Shown here: positions 1 through 6,744 of the stretch, in pieces
Position numbering within the stretch: position 1 is the stretch's first letter
How the letters are laid out: each line of letters begins with the position of its first letter
NCBI GenBank assembly: GCA_905210545.1
Contig: CAJLXC010000032.1
Location: 1 to 17,879 of the forward strand
From: an uncultured Eubacteriales bacterium
GTDB taxonomy: Bacteria > Bacillota > Clostridia > Christensenellales > Borkfalkiaceae
Direction: 5' to 3'
DNA length: 17,879 bases
Program-made: the position numbers and the translations under genes
Notes under the pieces: model-generated
The model's input: the letters and a program-made list of their open reading frames with translations, nothing else
The model's database searches: none
What the model was told of the DNA's origin: nothing

Positions 1-22
1 GGTCGGGCGATTTCGCCCGACC
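1..22 (-). terminator. Hairpin downstream of folA, possible terminator
   Basis: A perfect 10-base inverted repeat (GGTCGGGCGA / TCGCCCGACC) lies 15 nt beyond the folA stop codon on the minus strand. It would form a GC-rich hairpin with a very small loop. The bases that would hold the U-tract for minus-strand transcription lie outside the window, so terminator function cannot be confirmed. Confidence 0.5.
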
Positions 23-37
23 GCGTTTATTATCCGA

Positions 38-538
38 TTAAAATTCCTGCACTTTAGTATTCATATACGTGGTGAATTTTATTTTGTAGCCGTTCGTTTC
101 CGTTTCCTCCGACTCGTAAACGCATTTCCATTCGGGTTTTTTATCGAGATTTTCGTAAAAAACCTCCGCCTCGCCGTCCGCGTCTACTTTCGTAACGAGA
201 ACTTCCGAACAATACGGCAGCATCGTTTTATAAAACATTGCGCCGCCTATGACGAAAACGTCCTCTTTCTCGTATTTTTTAAGCTCCGATTTAAGCTCGT
301 CCATACTGCCGACGACTATGCAATCGTCGCGTTTTTCCCCTTCGGTATACAGCACCACGTTGATTCTGTTTTTAAGCGGTTTTCCGCCGGGAAAGGATTT
401 AAGCGTGTTAGAACCCATAACCACGACCTTGCCGGAAGTCGTTTCGCGGAAAAATTTCATATCGGCAGGCAGCTCGAACAAAAGTCCGTTGCGTTTGCCT
501 ATACCCCATTTTTTATCGACGGCAACTATAGCTTTCAT
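38..538 (-). CDS. folA: Dihydrofolate reductase
   Basis: This 166-aa protein has the usual length for bacterial DHFR, which reduces dihydrofolate to tetrahydrofolate with NADPH in the cytoplasm. Visible family features are the N-terminal strand followed by WGIGKRNGLLFELPADM, where Asp26 sits at the position of the catalytic acid, the VVMGSNTLKSFPGGKPL cofactor-binding segment (G-x-x-T-x-x-S-x-P), and the late VFVIGGAMFY motif with its Gly-Gly cofactor contact. Its ATG overlaps the stop of thyA by one base (TAATG), so translation is probably coupled. The pairing is functionally sensible: ThyA converts methylene-tetrahydrofolate to dihydrofolate and DHFR regenerates the cofactor. A GC-rich hairpin follows the gene. 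Confidence 0.95.
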   Translation of the reverse strand: MKAIVAVDKKWGIGKRNGLLFELPADMKFFRETTSGKVVVMGSNTLKSFPGGKPLKNRINVVLYTEGEKRDDCIVVGSMDELKSELKKYEKEDVFVIGGAMFYKTMLPYCSEVLVTKVDADGEAEVFYENLDKKPEWKCVYESEETETNGYKIKFTTYMNTKVQEF

Positions 539-1368
539 TAAATCGCCACCTCGAATTTTTCTTCTAATTTATTAAACTGATAATTTTCCAGCTTAAAATC
601 GTCTACCGTGAATTTATAAAAATCTTTTACGTCAGGATTCATCACGAGTTTAGGCGCGTCGAACTGCGGATTTTCAAGCATCTTTTTTACGACGGGTATA
701 TGCCTGTCGTAAATGTGCGCGTCCGCGATGACGTGAACAAGCTCCCCGACTTTTAAACCCGAAACCTGTGCGAGCATCATTAAAAGCACCGAATACTGAA
801 CCACGTTCCAGTTGTTGGCGACGGCTACGTCGTTGCTTCTCTGATTGAGTATTCCGTTAAGCGTATCGCCCGACACGTTGAACGTCATAGAATACGCGCA
901 GGGATAAAGATGCATTTCGTGAAGATCCGCAAAAGTATAAATATTAGTCATTATTCTGCGCGAATGCGGGTTGTTTTTAAGATCGTAAAGCACCCTGTCG
1001 ACCTGATCGAATTCTCCTTCCGGATAAACGTGCTTAACGCCGAGCTGATAGCCGTATGCCTTGCCTATAGAACCCGTTTCGTCCGCCCAGCTGTCCCAGA
1101 TATGAGAGTTTAAATCGTGAACGTTGTTGGACTTTTTTTGCCATATCCAAAGAATTTCGTCCACGGCGGACTTGAATGCCGTGCGGCGAAGCGTGAGAAT
1201 GGGGAATTCTTTTCTTAAATCGTATCTGTTGACTATACAGAATTTTTTTACCGTGTGCGCGGGCGTTCCGTCAAGCCACTTAGGTCTTACGGGATAATCC
1301 GTGTCCCACACGCCGTTTTCTATTATGTCGTTGCAGTTTTCTATAAAAATTTTATCAGCCAGACTCAT
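538..1368 (-). CDS. thyA: Thymidylate synthase (ThyA type)
   Basis: A 276-aa protein of normal ThyA length. It methylates dUMP to dTMP using 5,10-methylene-tetrahydrofolate. The nucleophile is Cys157 in the LYPCAYSMTF motif; the phosphate and dUMP contacts are in QRSNDVAVANNWNVVQY (Arg177, Ser178, Asp180, Asn185-186 region). The R-RR loop appears as HSRRIM near residues 136-140. The PCAYS/ANNWN variant, rather than PCH/PFN, resembles ThyA forms I recall from Bacillus and Clostridia. The ATG is preceded by AAGGCGG at good spacing. The SDR gene ends 77 nt upstream with no obvious terminator between, so thyA-folA may be co-transcribed with it. This is the folate-dependent ThyA, not flavin-dependent ThyX. 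Confidence 0.96.
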   Translation of the reverse strand: MSLADKIFIENCNDIIENGVWDTDYPVRPKWLDGTPAHTVKKFCIVNRYDLRKEFPILTLRRTAFKSAVDEILWIWQKKSNNVHDLNSHIWDSWADETGSIGKAYGYQLGVKHVYPEGEFDQVDRVLYDLKNNPHSRRIMTNIYTFADLHEMHLYPCAYSMTFNVSGDTLNGILNQRSNDVAVANNWNVVQYSVLLMMLAQVSGLKVGELVHVIADAHIYDRHIPVVKKMLENPQFDAPKLVMNPDVKDFYKFTVDDFKLENYQFNKLEEKFEVAI

Positions 1369-1445
1369 GTTTTACCGCCTTGGTGTTTATTTTTTATAAA
1401 TCGTTTTTATATCGTCTTCGATCTTTTCCGAAAATCCGTCGGAAA

Positions 1446-2255
1446 TCAGAACGCGTCTTTCGTCTGTTTTTTCCATCTGTTCGCTATAAATTTCAAAACA
1501 ATCCGCTTGGGAACGAGCTTCATCAGAAAATAAAGAAAACGATTGAAAAATCCCGGAATGCACTTTATTTTGTTTTTGTCGGAAGCCTTGACGCTTTTTT
1601 TCGCCACGTAATCGGGAGTCTTTGCGGAAAGCTTGCCCCACAAGCCTTGTCCTTTTATGTCCGCACACACGTCAGGTCTTGTATACACGCCGCCGGGCAG
1701 AACCGCCGTCACGTTTACGCCGTCTTTTATCAGCTCGTAATGCAGCGCGGTAAAAAAATTCGTAAGCATCGCTTTCGTTGCGGAATACACCGCGAAATAC
1801 GGCATAGGAGACGCGCCCGACATACTGCTTATCGTTATAACCCGCGCTTTACCCTCCGCCTTTCTTTTAAGCAAAGCGTGCGTCAAATAAAGAGTCGCTT
1901 CCGCATTGACGCGTATCTGAAACAACAGCTTTTCGGGCGTGTAGTCGAGAAACGCTTTCTGAATATCGACCCCCGCGACGTTTATCACGCCGGAAAAACG
2001 TATTCCCTTTTCGTCCGCATAGAAAAGCATAGCGTTTATCGAATTTATATCCGTAAGATCCGCCGCGAAAGACTCGCAACGCGCGCCGTATTTTTTTTCG
2101 AGTTCTTCTTTAAGAGCCGCCAGTTTTTCTTCGCTCCTGCCGGTTAAAAACAATTTGTCGCCGCGCTCCGCGAACAACCGACAAAAAGCTTTGCCTATTC
2201 CGCCCGTTGAGCCGCTTATGAAAACGAACCCGCCGCCGAACCCGATTTTTTTCAT
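1446..2255 (-). CDS. SDR-family NAD(P)-dependent oxidoreductase
   Basis: A 269-aa classical short-chain dehydrogenase/reductase. The nucleotide-binding motif is SGSTGGIG (residues 14-21), followed by an acidic DLTD turn (67-70), the NVAG motif (92-95), catalytic Ser143/Ser144, and the catalytic Tyr157-x-x-x-Lys161 pair in YSATK. The PGG turn near 187-189 replaces the more usual PG. A basic, partly hydrophobic C-terminal extension (FFNRFLYFLMKLVPKR region) is typical of the YqjQ/DltE-like branch of SDRs and may bind membrane. The ATG overlaps the stop of the TM1266-like gene (ATGA), so the two are probably translated together. The substrate cannot be read from the sequence; lipids or ketoacyl compounds are possible but not shown. 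Confidence 0.85.
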   Translation of the reverse strand: MKKIGFGGGFVFISGSTGGIGKAFCRLFAERGDKLFLTGRSEEKLAALKEELEKKYGARCESFAADLTDINSINAMLFYADEKGIRFSGVINVAGVDIQKAFLDYTPEKLLFQIRVNAEATLYLTHALLKRKAEGKARVITISSMSGASPMPYFAVYSATKAMLTNFFTALHYELIKDGVNVTAVLPGGVYTRPDVCADIKGQGLWGKLSAKTPDYVAKKSVKASDKNKIKCIPGFFNRFLYFLMKLVPKRIVLKFIANRWKKQTKDAF

Positions 2256-2506
2256 TTTGCCGAGCCGTGCGTGACGAGCTTGCCCGTTACGCCCTCTATC
2301 ATACCCAGCTTGCCCGAAAGAGCGTTTAAAGTTTCCTGCGGGGCGTCTAAAACAACGCTTATCACGTTCACCTTTTTTTCTCTGTAAGGTAAACCCATTC
2401 TGCCTATGATATAATCGCGGAAGTCGTGCAGAACGGCGTTTACGTGTTCCGCCGCGTCGTAATCTGAAACGACCATTGCAACGACGCCTATTTTATTCTC
2501 GGTCAT
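2252..2506 (-). CDS. TM1266-type iron-only hydrogenase system putative regulator
   Basis: An 84-aa protein that closely resembles the small ACT-like family represented by Thermotoga TM1266 (annotated as an iron-only hydrogenase system regulator, with a fold like the NikR C-terminal domain). The hallmark is DYIIGRMGLPYREKKVNVIS followed by VVLDAP and LSGKLGMIEGV. There is no DNA-binding domain in the protein, so it would act as a ligand-binding or partner protein rather than as a free repressor. Members usually sit beside hydE, hydF or hydG; none is present here, and the gene is instead fused by an ATGA overlap to an SDR oxidoreductase. The start is the ATG at 2506, preceded by GAGG. Confidence 0.85.
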   Translation of the reverse strand: MTENKIGVVAMVVSDYDAAEHVNAVLHDFRDYIIGRMGLPYREKKVNVISVVLDAPQETLNALSGKLGMIEGVTGKLVTHGSAK

Positions 2507-2531
2507 TACGCGCCTCGTCGGTTTTTTTATT

Positions 2532-2560
2532 ATGATACCACACTTCCGTTAATTTAGCAA
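2532..2560 (-). promoter_or_regulatory. Candidate sigma-A promoter for TM1266-SDR-thyA-folA
   Basis: On the minus strand TTGCTA (2555-2560) and TATCAT (2532-2537) are separated by exactly 17 bases. They match the consensus at 4 of 6 and 5 of 6 positions, and lie 26 nt upstream of the first gene of the cluster. The match is moderate, and the region is AT-rich, so a chance match is possible. Confidence 0.45.
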
Positions 2561-2606
2561 TCAAAACAAAAAAAATTTCGCCGCGCAAAGAGAAAGTTTT
2601 TGGGCT

Positions 2607-3308
2607 TTATCGCTCGAGCCGCCCTTCCTTTACCGCCGCTTTAAGCTTTTCTACGGCTTTCTTTTCTATTCTCGAAATATACGAGCGGGAAATGCGCAGA
2701 AATTTGGCAACCTCTCTCTGCGCGTAGTTTTTGTCCCCTTTAAGACCGTATCTTAAACACAGTACGGTATACTCGCGTTCGGTAAGCTCGTTTTTTATAA
2801 ACTGCAAAAACTTCTCGCGCTCTATACCCTTATCCACTTCTTTAAAAACCGAATCTTCTTTTTCGTACAGCAAATCCATAAGCGTCAGTTCGTTGCCGTC
2901 CTTGTCGCTGCCTATCGTGTCGGACAGATATACGTCGTTTTTGCGTTTTTTGTTAGAACGGAGCAGCATAAGAATTTCGTTCTCTATACAGCGCGCGGCA
3001 AAGGTCGCAAGCACCGTGCCTTTATCGTCTTTATAAGTGTTTACCGCCTTTATAAGCCCTATTGACCCCACGGAAATAAGATCGTCCGTTTCGGCTGCGC
3101 CGTTATACTTTTTTACCACGTGCGCCACGAGCCGCATATTGTGCGTGATAAGCTTGTCGCGGGCTTCTTTGCTGCCGGCTTTCATTTCCGCGATAGCCTG
3201 CCGCTCTTCTTCCTGAGAAAGAGGCTTCGGGAACGAACTGCCCGACAAAACCGTTCCGGCAAAAAACGTAAGCTTTCCCAAAAGATAAAATAATGCGTCC
3301 AGAAACAT
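2607..3308 (-). CDS. sigK: Sporulation sigma factor SigK (pro-form)
   Basis: A 233-aa sigma-70 family factor whose whole length matches SigK, the late mother-cell sigma factor that drives coat and maturation genes. Region 2 shows HNMRLVAHVVKKY, DDLISVGSIGLIKAV and FAARCIENEILMLLR (residues about 56-117). The region 4 helix-turn-helix is YAQREVAKFLRISRSYISRIEKK (about 195-217). Residues 1-23 are strongly hydrophobic and precede the FPKPLS sequence, which fits a membrane-associated pro-sequence removed by a SpoIVFB-like protease. The gene is uninterrupted, so there is no skin-type element here. SigE and SigG are the nearest alternatives, but the N-terminal pro-sequence and FP-PLS motif favour SigK. 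AAAGGAAG precedes the ATG. Confidence 0.93.
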   Translation of the reverse strand: MFLDALFYLLGKLTFFAGTVLSGSSFPKPLSQEEERQAIAEMKAGSKEARDKLITHNMRLVAHVVKKYNGAAETDDLISVGSIGLIKAVNTYKDDKGTVLATFAARCIENEILMLLRSNKKRKNDVYLSDTIGSDKDGNELTLMDLLYEKEDSVFKEVDKGIEREKFLQFIKNELTEREYTVLCLRYGLKGDKNYAQREVAKFLRISRSYISRIEKKAVEKLKAAVKEGRLER

Positions 3309-3338
3309 ATAAATTACTTCCTTTATAGTCGATTTATA

Positions 3339-3347
3339 TAATTTATG
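3339..3347 (-). promoter_or_regulatory. Candidate SigK/SigE-type -10 element of sigK
   Basis: CATAAATTA on the minus strand matches the CATANNNTA -10 pattern of mother-cell sigma factors. It is 31 nt from the sigK ATG, which leaves room for a short leader containing the AAAGGAAG ribosome binding site. I see no convincing -35 element. Auto-regulation of sigK is known in Bacillus, but here it is inference, and the motif is short in an AT-rich stretch. Confidence 0.35.
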
Positions 3348-3412
3348 AACGGAAATCCCGCGCTATCACTTACGGCACGTCCTTTTTTTCCGTTTTTGCC
3401 GTCTTAAACCTA

Positions 3413-3440
3413 TTGACATTTTTGATTTTCGGTATATCAT
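3413..3440 (+). promoter_or_regulatory. Sigma-A promoter of the 178-aa membrane protein
   Basis: A perfect TTGACA (3413-3418) and TATCAT (3435-3440, 5 of 6) are 16 bases apart. The expected transcript would start near 3447 and carry a leader of about 145 nt before the ATG at 3592. The -35 is on the opposite strand side from sigK, so this promoter is divergent from sigK. Confidence 0.65.
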
Positions 3441-3465
3441 ATACGCGGCGTTTGGGAAAATAACG

Positions 3466-3580
3466 AAAAGGAGGTAATCGAAAATAACGCGTTTTTATAT
3501 ATCGGCAATAAACCCGTTTTACGGAAGGCTGACCGAAAGAGAACAAAAAACCGTGCGCGTAGATACCTTCTTTTAAAAGG
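3466..3580 (+). promoter_or_regulatory. Leader with two Shine-Dalgarno sites and one shared anti-SD
   Basis: The leader holds a near-perfect Shine-Dalgarno AAAAGGAGG at 3466-3474 that has no ATG, GTG or TTG at usable distance. A second AAAAGG at 3575-3580, followed by CAGG, serves the gene starting at 3592. Between them CCTTCTTTT at 3566-3574 can pair with the first site over nine contiguous pairs (one G-U), or fold back on the second through CCTT/AAGG. The pairing is seen in the sequence; a regulatory role is inference. Confidence 0.35.
3484..3576 (+). CDS. Possible leader peptide with ATA start
   Basis: Thirty sense codons follow the Shine-Dalgarno AAAAGGAGG at the ideal distance of nine bases, but the first codon is ATA, and there is no canonical start in the frame until a GTG at codon 24. 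The reading would give TRFYISAINPFYGRLTERE and further residues to a TAA at 3574-3576. I do not recognise the peptide. ATA initiation is very rare in bacteria, so this may be a decayed or regulatory site rather than a gene. It is listed because the ribosome binding site is too good to ignore. Confidence 0.2.
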   Translation: MTRFYISAINPFYGRLTEREQKTVRVDTFF

Positions 3581-3591
3581 CAGGTACTGAT

Positions 3592-4128
3592 ATGAACGGT
3601 ATAGTCGAATTTTTTTCCGAATACGGATGGATCGCGCTTGCGGTAACCGTTATTTCCGCCGCGGCGGAAGTCCTTTTGAATTTTATCGCAAAAGACAAGC
3701 TCTCGCGCGGAGTGAAAGACGTGATACCGACAATCTCTGCGATTATTCTCGAAACAACCGCGGATATGCTTTTCGTAAAAAAAGCGTTCGTTTTCGACGC
3801 GAACGCCGTTTACACGGGAATTATCTGCGGCTCGCTCGCAACAGCCGTTGCGGCGTTCGTCGTAAAAATCGCGGAAGGCAGAGTAACGACGAAGGACGTG
3901 ACGGACTTCGTTGCGGAGCTTATAGAAGGCTTTATCGACGGCGAAAGAAAAGCGGAGATAGCCGAAGCCATCGTTTCCGCCGCGAAAACGCAGGACGAAG
4001 AAGCTCTTGCCGAAACCGTAGAACGACTGCTGACAAGCAGGTCTTCTGCGATAATTTCGGAAAAAGACGCGAAAGAAATCGCCCGAAGCGTGGCGGCGCT
4101 TGTTAAAAATTCAAACACAATCGAATAA
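3592..4128 (+). CDS. Unrecognised 178-aa membrane protein
   Basis: I do not recognise this family. The protein has three likely membrane segments: about residues 13-33 (WIALAVTVISAAAEVLLNFIA), 44-62, and 73-93 (VYTGIICGSLATAVAAFVV). The remaining half (about 94-178) is a charged, helical, soluble domain rich in Ala, Glu and Lys, with two Glu-Ala rich segments that could form amphipathic or coiled-coil helices. The size and architecture recall phage-type holins with a cytoplasmic tail, but no specific holin motif is visible and no lysis gene is adjacent. It has its own sigma-A promoter, its own leader, and a very strong hairpin directly after the stop codon, so it is monocistronic. AGG at 3582-3584 is 7 nt from the ATG. 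Confidence 0.75.
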   Translation: MNGIVEFFSEYGWIALAVTVISAAAEVLLNFIAKDKLSRGVKDVIPTISAIILETTADMLFVKKAFVFDANAVYTGIICGSLATAVAAFVVKIAEGRVTTKDVTDFVAELIEGFIDGERKAEIAEAIVSAAKTQDEEALAETVERLLTSRSSAIISEKDAKEIARSVAALVKNSNTIE

Positions 4129-4183
4129 CGGAAAGAACGGGGGCGCGATTAGCCCCCGTTCTTTCCGTATAATTTTCATTTTT
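4129..4183 (+). terminator. Strong terminator hairpin after the 178-aa protein
   Basis: A perfect 16-bp inverted repeat (4129-4144 with 4152-4167) has a 7-base loop and is followed by a T-rich but interrupted tail (4168-4183). It begins at the second base after the stop codon of the preceding gene. It isolates the membrane protein gene from the ger operon and shows that an upstream extension of gerA through this stretch is not real. Confidence 0.85.
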
Positions 4184-4195
4184 AATAAAATACTA
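4167..4195 (+). promoter_or_regulatory. Candidate SigG promoter of the ger operon
   Basis: GTATA (4167-4171) and AATACTA (4189-4195) lie 17 bases apart. They fit the forespore SigG pattern (G-H-A-T-R and C-A-T-N-H-T-A) except for the first base of the -10. Known gerA-type operons are SigG-dependent, which agrees. The -10 lies so close to the ATG at 4202 that the transcript would be nearly leaderless, which lowers confidence. Confidence 0.4.
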
Positions 4196-4201
4196 ATTTT
4201 T

Positions 4202-5644
4202 ATGAATTATAAAGGTTCTTATCAGAAAAATCTCGATACGCTGAAAAAGCTTCTAAAATCGGACGACGTTTGTTTTTTAAGCGTTAAAGCGGGCGAATCG
4301 GACGCCACCTTGATTTTCGCGAACGACCTCGTGGACAAACGCTCTCTCGGCGAGCTTGTCGTTTCCCCGCTTAAAGACCTTTGCGGCAAACCCGACGAGG
4401 AGCGGATATTAAACGCGATTTTAAGCCCCGACAAAAAGAAAGCCGACGATATTAAGGACGTGGCTTTTCAGATAGCCTCGGGCAGCGCGGCGCTTATCGT
4501 GGACGGAACAAGCCGCGCGTTTACGCTGGGACTTACCAAATTCGAAAAGCGGTCTATCGCCGAGCCGCCCACTTCTACCGTAATTAAAGGTCCGAGAGAA
4601 GGGTTTGTGGAAAGTCTGCCCGTGAACATAAGCCTTTTGAGGAGAAAATTAAAAACGCCAGAGCTTATCGTGGAAGAGCTTAAAGCGGGCAAATATTCGC
4701 AAACGCAGATTTCGCTTTGCTATATAAACGGAATAGCCGACAAAAAGCTCGTTAAAGAAATAAAAGAAAAAATAACGGGTATCGATATAGACGCGATACT
4801 CGACTCTTCTTACGTCGCGAAATTTCTCGGCGGGCATAAGACTTCCGTCTTTAAACAAGTCGGAAACACCGAAAAACCCGATATTTTAGCGGCGAGAATA
4901 TTAGAAGGGCGCGTGGCTGTTCTCGTTGACGGCTCGCCCATCGCTCTCACCGTGCCTTACCTTTTAATAGAAGATTTTCAAAGTCCCGGCGACTATTACA
5001 GTTCTTCTTATTCGGCGACTCTCGCGCGGCTGATACGGCTTTTTGCGGTGTGTATTTCTATACTTCTGCCCGCGTTTTTCGTTGCGGCGGAACTTTTTCA
5101 CCTGCAACTCATTCCCCTTTCGTTTCTGCTCACTATCGTAAACAGCATAAAAGGAATACCGCTTTCGCCTTCTTACGAAATGTTCTTTACGCTGCTTATA
5201 TTCGAAATACTGAACGAAGCCAGCGTGAGAATGCCCAAATACGTGGGAATGGTCGTTTCTATCGTCGGCGGTCTGGTTCTCGGCGAAACGGCGGTTACCG
5301 CCGGAATCATTTCCGCGCCCGCGCTTATGATTATAGCCCTTTCCGGAATCTGCCTTTACACCGTGCCGGAACTCGAACAGTCTTTTTCCGTGATACGGCT
5401 TTTATTCCTCGTTATAGGCGGTGCTTTCGGAGGGTACGGACTTATTTTGCTTTCCGCGGCGTTTCTTATTTATATCACGTCGTTCGAAAACTTTTCCACC
5501 CCGCTCGCCGCGCCGTTTTCGCCGCTTATCGTAAAAGACCTTAAAGACGGTATATACAAAGGTTTTTTCGCGGAGCAGAACATGCGCCCGCTGTCCATTA
5601 AAAACGCCAACGAAATACGCCTTAAAAAGGAGGACGAAAAATGA
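4202..5644 (+). CDS. gerAA: Spore germination protein, GerA family (A subunit)
   Basis: This 480-aa protein is the A subunit of a germinant receptor in the spore inner membrane. The soluble N-terminal half carries the family signature EPPTSTVIKGPREGFVESLP (GPREGF at 130-135) and the LLRRKLKTPEL segment. A block of membrane helices runs from about residue 274 (ARLIRLFAVCISILLPAFFV) to about 430, and the C-terminal tail contains MRPLS. The frame is open back to 4100, but those 34 codons cover the 16-bp terminator, so I chose the ATG at 4202. No Shine-Dalgarno precedes this ATG. The stop overlaps the next ATG (ATGA), and AAGGAGG for gerB lies inside the end of this gene. The paralogue (GerA, GerK and so on) cannot be told. 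Confidence 0.92.
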   Translation: MNYKGSYQKNLDTLKKLLKSDDVCFLSVKAGESDATLIFANDLVDKRSLGELVVSPLKDLCGKPDEERILNAILSPDKKKADDIKDVAFQIASGSAALIVDGTSRAFTLGLTKFEKRSIAEPPTSTVIKGPREGFVESLPVNISLLRRKLKTPELIVEELKAGKYSQTQISLCYINGIADKKLVKEIKEKITGIDIDAILDSSYVAKFLGGHKTSVFKQVGNTEKPDILAARILEGRVAVLVDGSPIALTVPYLLIEDFQSPGDYYSSSYSATLARLIRLFAVCISILLPAFFVAAELFHLQLIPLSFLLTIVNSIKGIPLSPSYEMFFTLLIFEILNEASVRMPKYVGMVVSIVGGLVLGETAVTAGIISAPALMIIALSGICLYTVPELEQSFSVIRLLFLVIGGAFGGYGLILLSAAFLIYITSFENFSTPLAAPFSPLIVKDLKDGIYKGFFAEQNMRPLSIKNANEIRLKKEDEK

Positions 5645-6744
5645 TAAAACCCGCTTTGAAAACGCGGCAGATATGCTTGTTTTTTATAACTTTTACGCCC
5701 GCGATAAAATTTTTTATGATGCCGAGCGTCATCGCCGTCGTTGCCGCGCGCGACGAATGGATTTGTTGTGCGATTAACGTTCTGCTCGATTTTTTCACGC
5801 TTGCCGTTACGGTTACGGCGTGCAAACGTTCCCGAACCGATTTTTTCGGGCTGTGCGAAAGCTCGTTCGGAAAGGTCGGCTCGAAAATAATTTACGCGTT
5901 CTACGCGGCGTATCTGCTTATGAAAGCTTACGTGCCGATATCCGAGCAGCGCGATTACGTGGAGCTTACTCTTTACGTAACCTTGCCGTCCATTCTTAAT
6001 TTTATGCCGTTTATGCTGCTCGCTTTTTACTTTGCACAGAAAAAATTGAGAATAATCGGCAGAATTTCCGACGTGGTGTGGCTGCTTGCGGTTTCGGCTT
6101 ACGTTCTGATGTTCACGATAGCGTTGCCGAGCGTTAAATTCGAAATGTTGCTGCCCATAGGTACTACCCCTGCAGGACGTATAGCCAAAGGCACGTTTTA
6201 TTCGCTGAACTGGTTTGGCGACGCGGCTTATTTTCTCTTTTTTATCGGAAATTACGAACACAAAAAAGGAGACACCGCAAAAATCCTCGTTTCGTATCTC
6301 ATCGCCGCCATATCCGTTCTTGTTTTCGTAATAATTTTTTACGGTTCGTTTTCTTCTATAGCGTTCCGTCAGCGGTACGCGCTTACCGAAATGTCCAAGT
6401 ATTCGACCGTGATAAACAACATGGGGCGATTCGATTACTTCGCGATTTTCTTTCTGCTTTTGTCCGCGGCGTTATCCGCCGCCATGCCCTTATATTTTGC
6501 AAGCAGACTGTTAAACAGAATCGTCCCGATAAGAAAAAAACATCTCGTTTCCGCGATTATGTTTGCGGTTTACAGCGCCGCGCTCATCGGACTTAAAGAA
6601 TACAAAGCGAGTACGGAAGAATTTATGAAAAGTTTCGGCGGGTACGTTTTCGTTTTCTTCGGAAACGTTTTTCCGCTCGTCGTTTCCGCGCTTTCGGTTA
6701 AAGAATTAAAACGCAAGGAGCTGAAATTAAATGAAATACGTTAA
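5641..6744 (+). CDS. gerAB: Spore germination permease, GerB family (B subunit)
   Basis: A 367-aa, strongly hydrophobic protein with about ten predicted membrane helices. Its length and its position between the A and C subunits identify it as the GerAB-type subunit of the APC transporter superfamily, which binds the germinant amino acid or sugar. The start shares ATGA with the stop of the A subunit and is served by AAGGAGG at 5626-5632. The N-terminal TRQICLFFITFTPAIKFFMMPS is a recognisable variant of the family's first helix. It ends with a basic tail (ELKRKELKLNEIR) overlapping the next gene by 14 nt. The germinant cannot be predicted from this sequence. Confidence 0.88.
   Translation: MIKPALKTRQICLFFITFTPAIKFFMMPSVIAVVAARDEWICCAINVLLDFFTLAVTVTACKRSRTDFFGLCESSFGKVGSKIIYAFYAAYLLMKAYVPISEQRDYVELTLYVTLPSILNFMPFMLLAFYFAQKKLRIIGRISDVVWLLAVSAYVLMFTIALPSVKFEMLLPIGTTPAGRIAKGTFYSLNWFGDAAYFLFFIGNYEHKKGDTAKILVSYLIAAISVLVFVIIFYGSFSSIAFRQRYALTEMSKYSTVINNMGRFDYFAIFFLLLSAALSAAMPLYFASRLLNRIVPIRKKHLVSAIMFAVYSAALIGLKEYKASTEEFMKSFGGYVFVFFGNVFPLVVSALSVKELKRKELKLNEIR

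Noticed and set aside
1380..2147. Plus-strand frame of 255 aa opposite the SDR gene
   Set aside because: Arg/His/Phe-rich, no ribosome binding site, and it is the antisense shadow of a clear SDR with all catalytic residues.
4100..4201. N-terminal extension of GerA by 34 residues
   Set aside because: These codons cover the perfect 16-bp terminator of the previous gene and do not resemble GerA.
5470..6261. Minus-strand frame of 263 aa opposite gerA and gerB
   Set aside because: Low-complexity basic translation lying across two real membrane protein genes, with no start signal.
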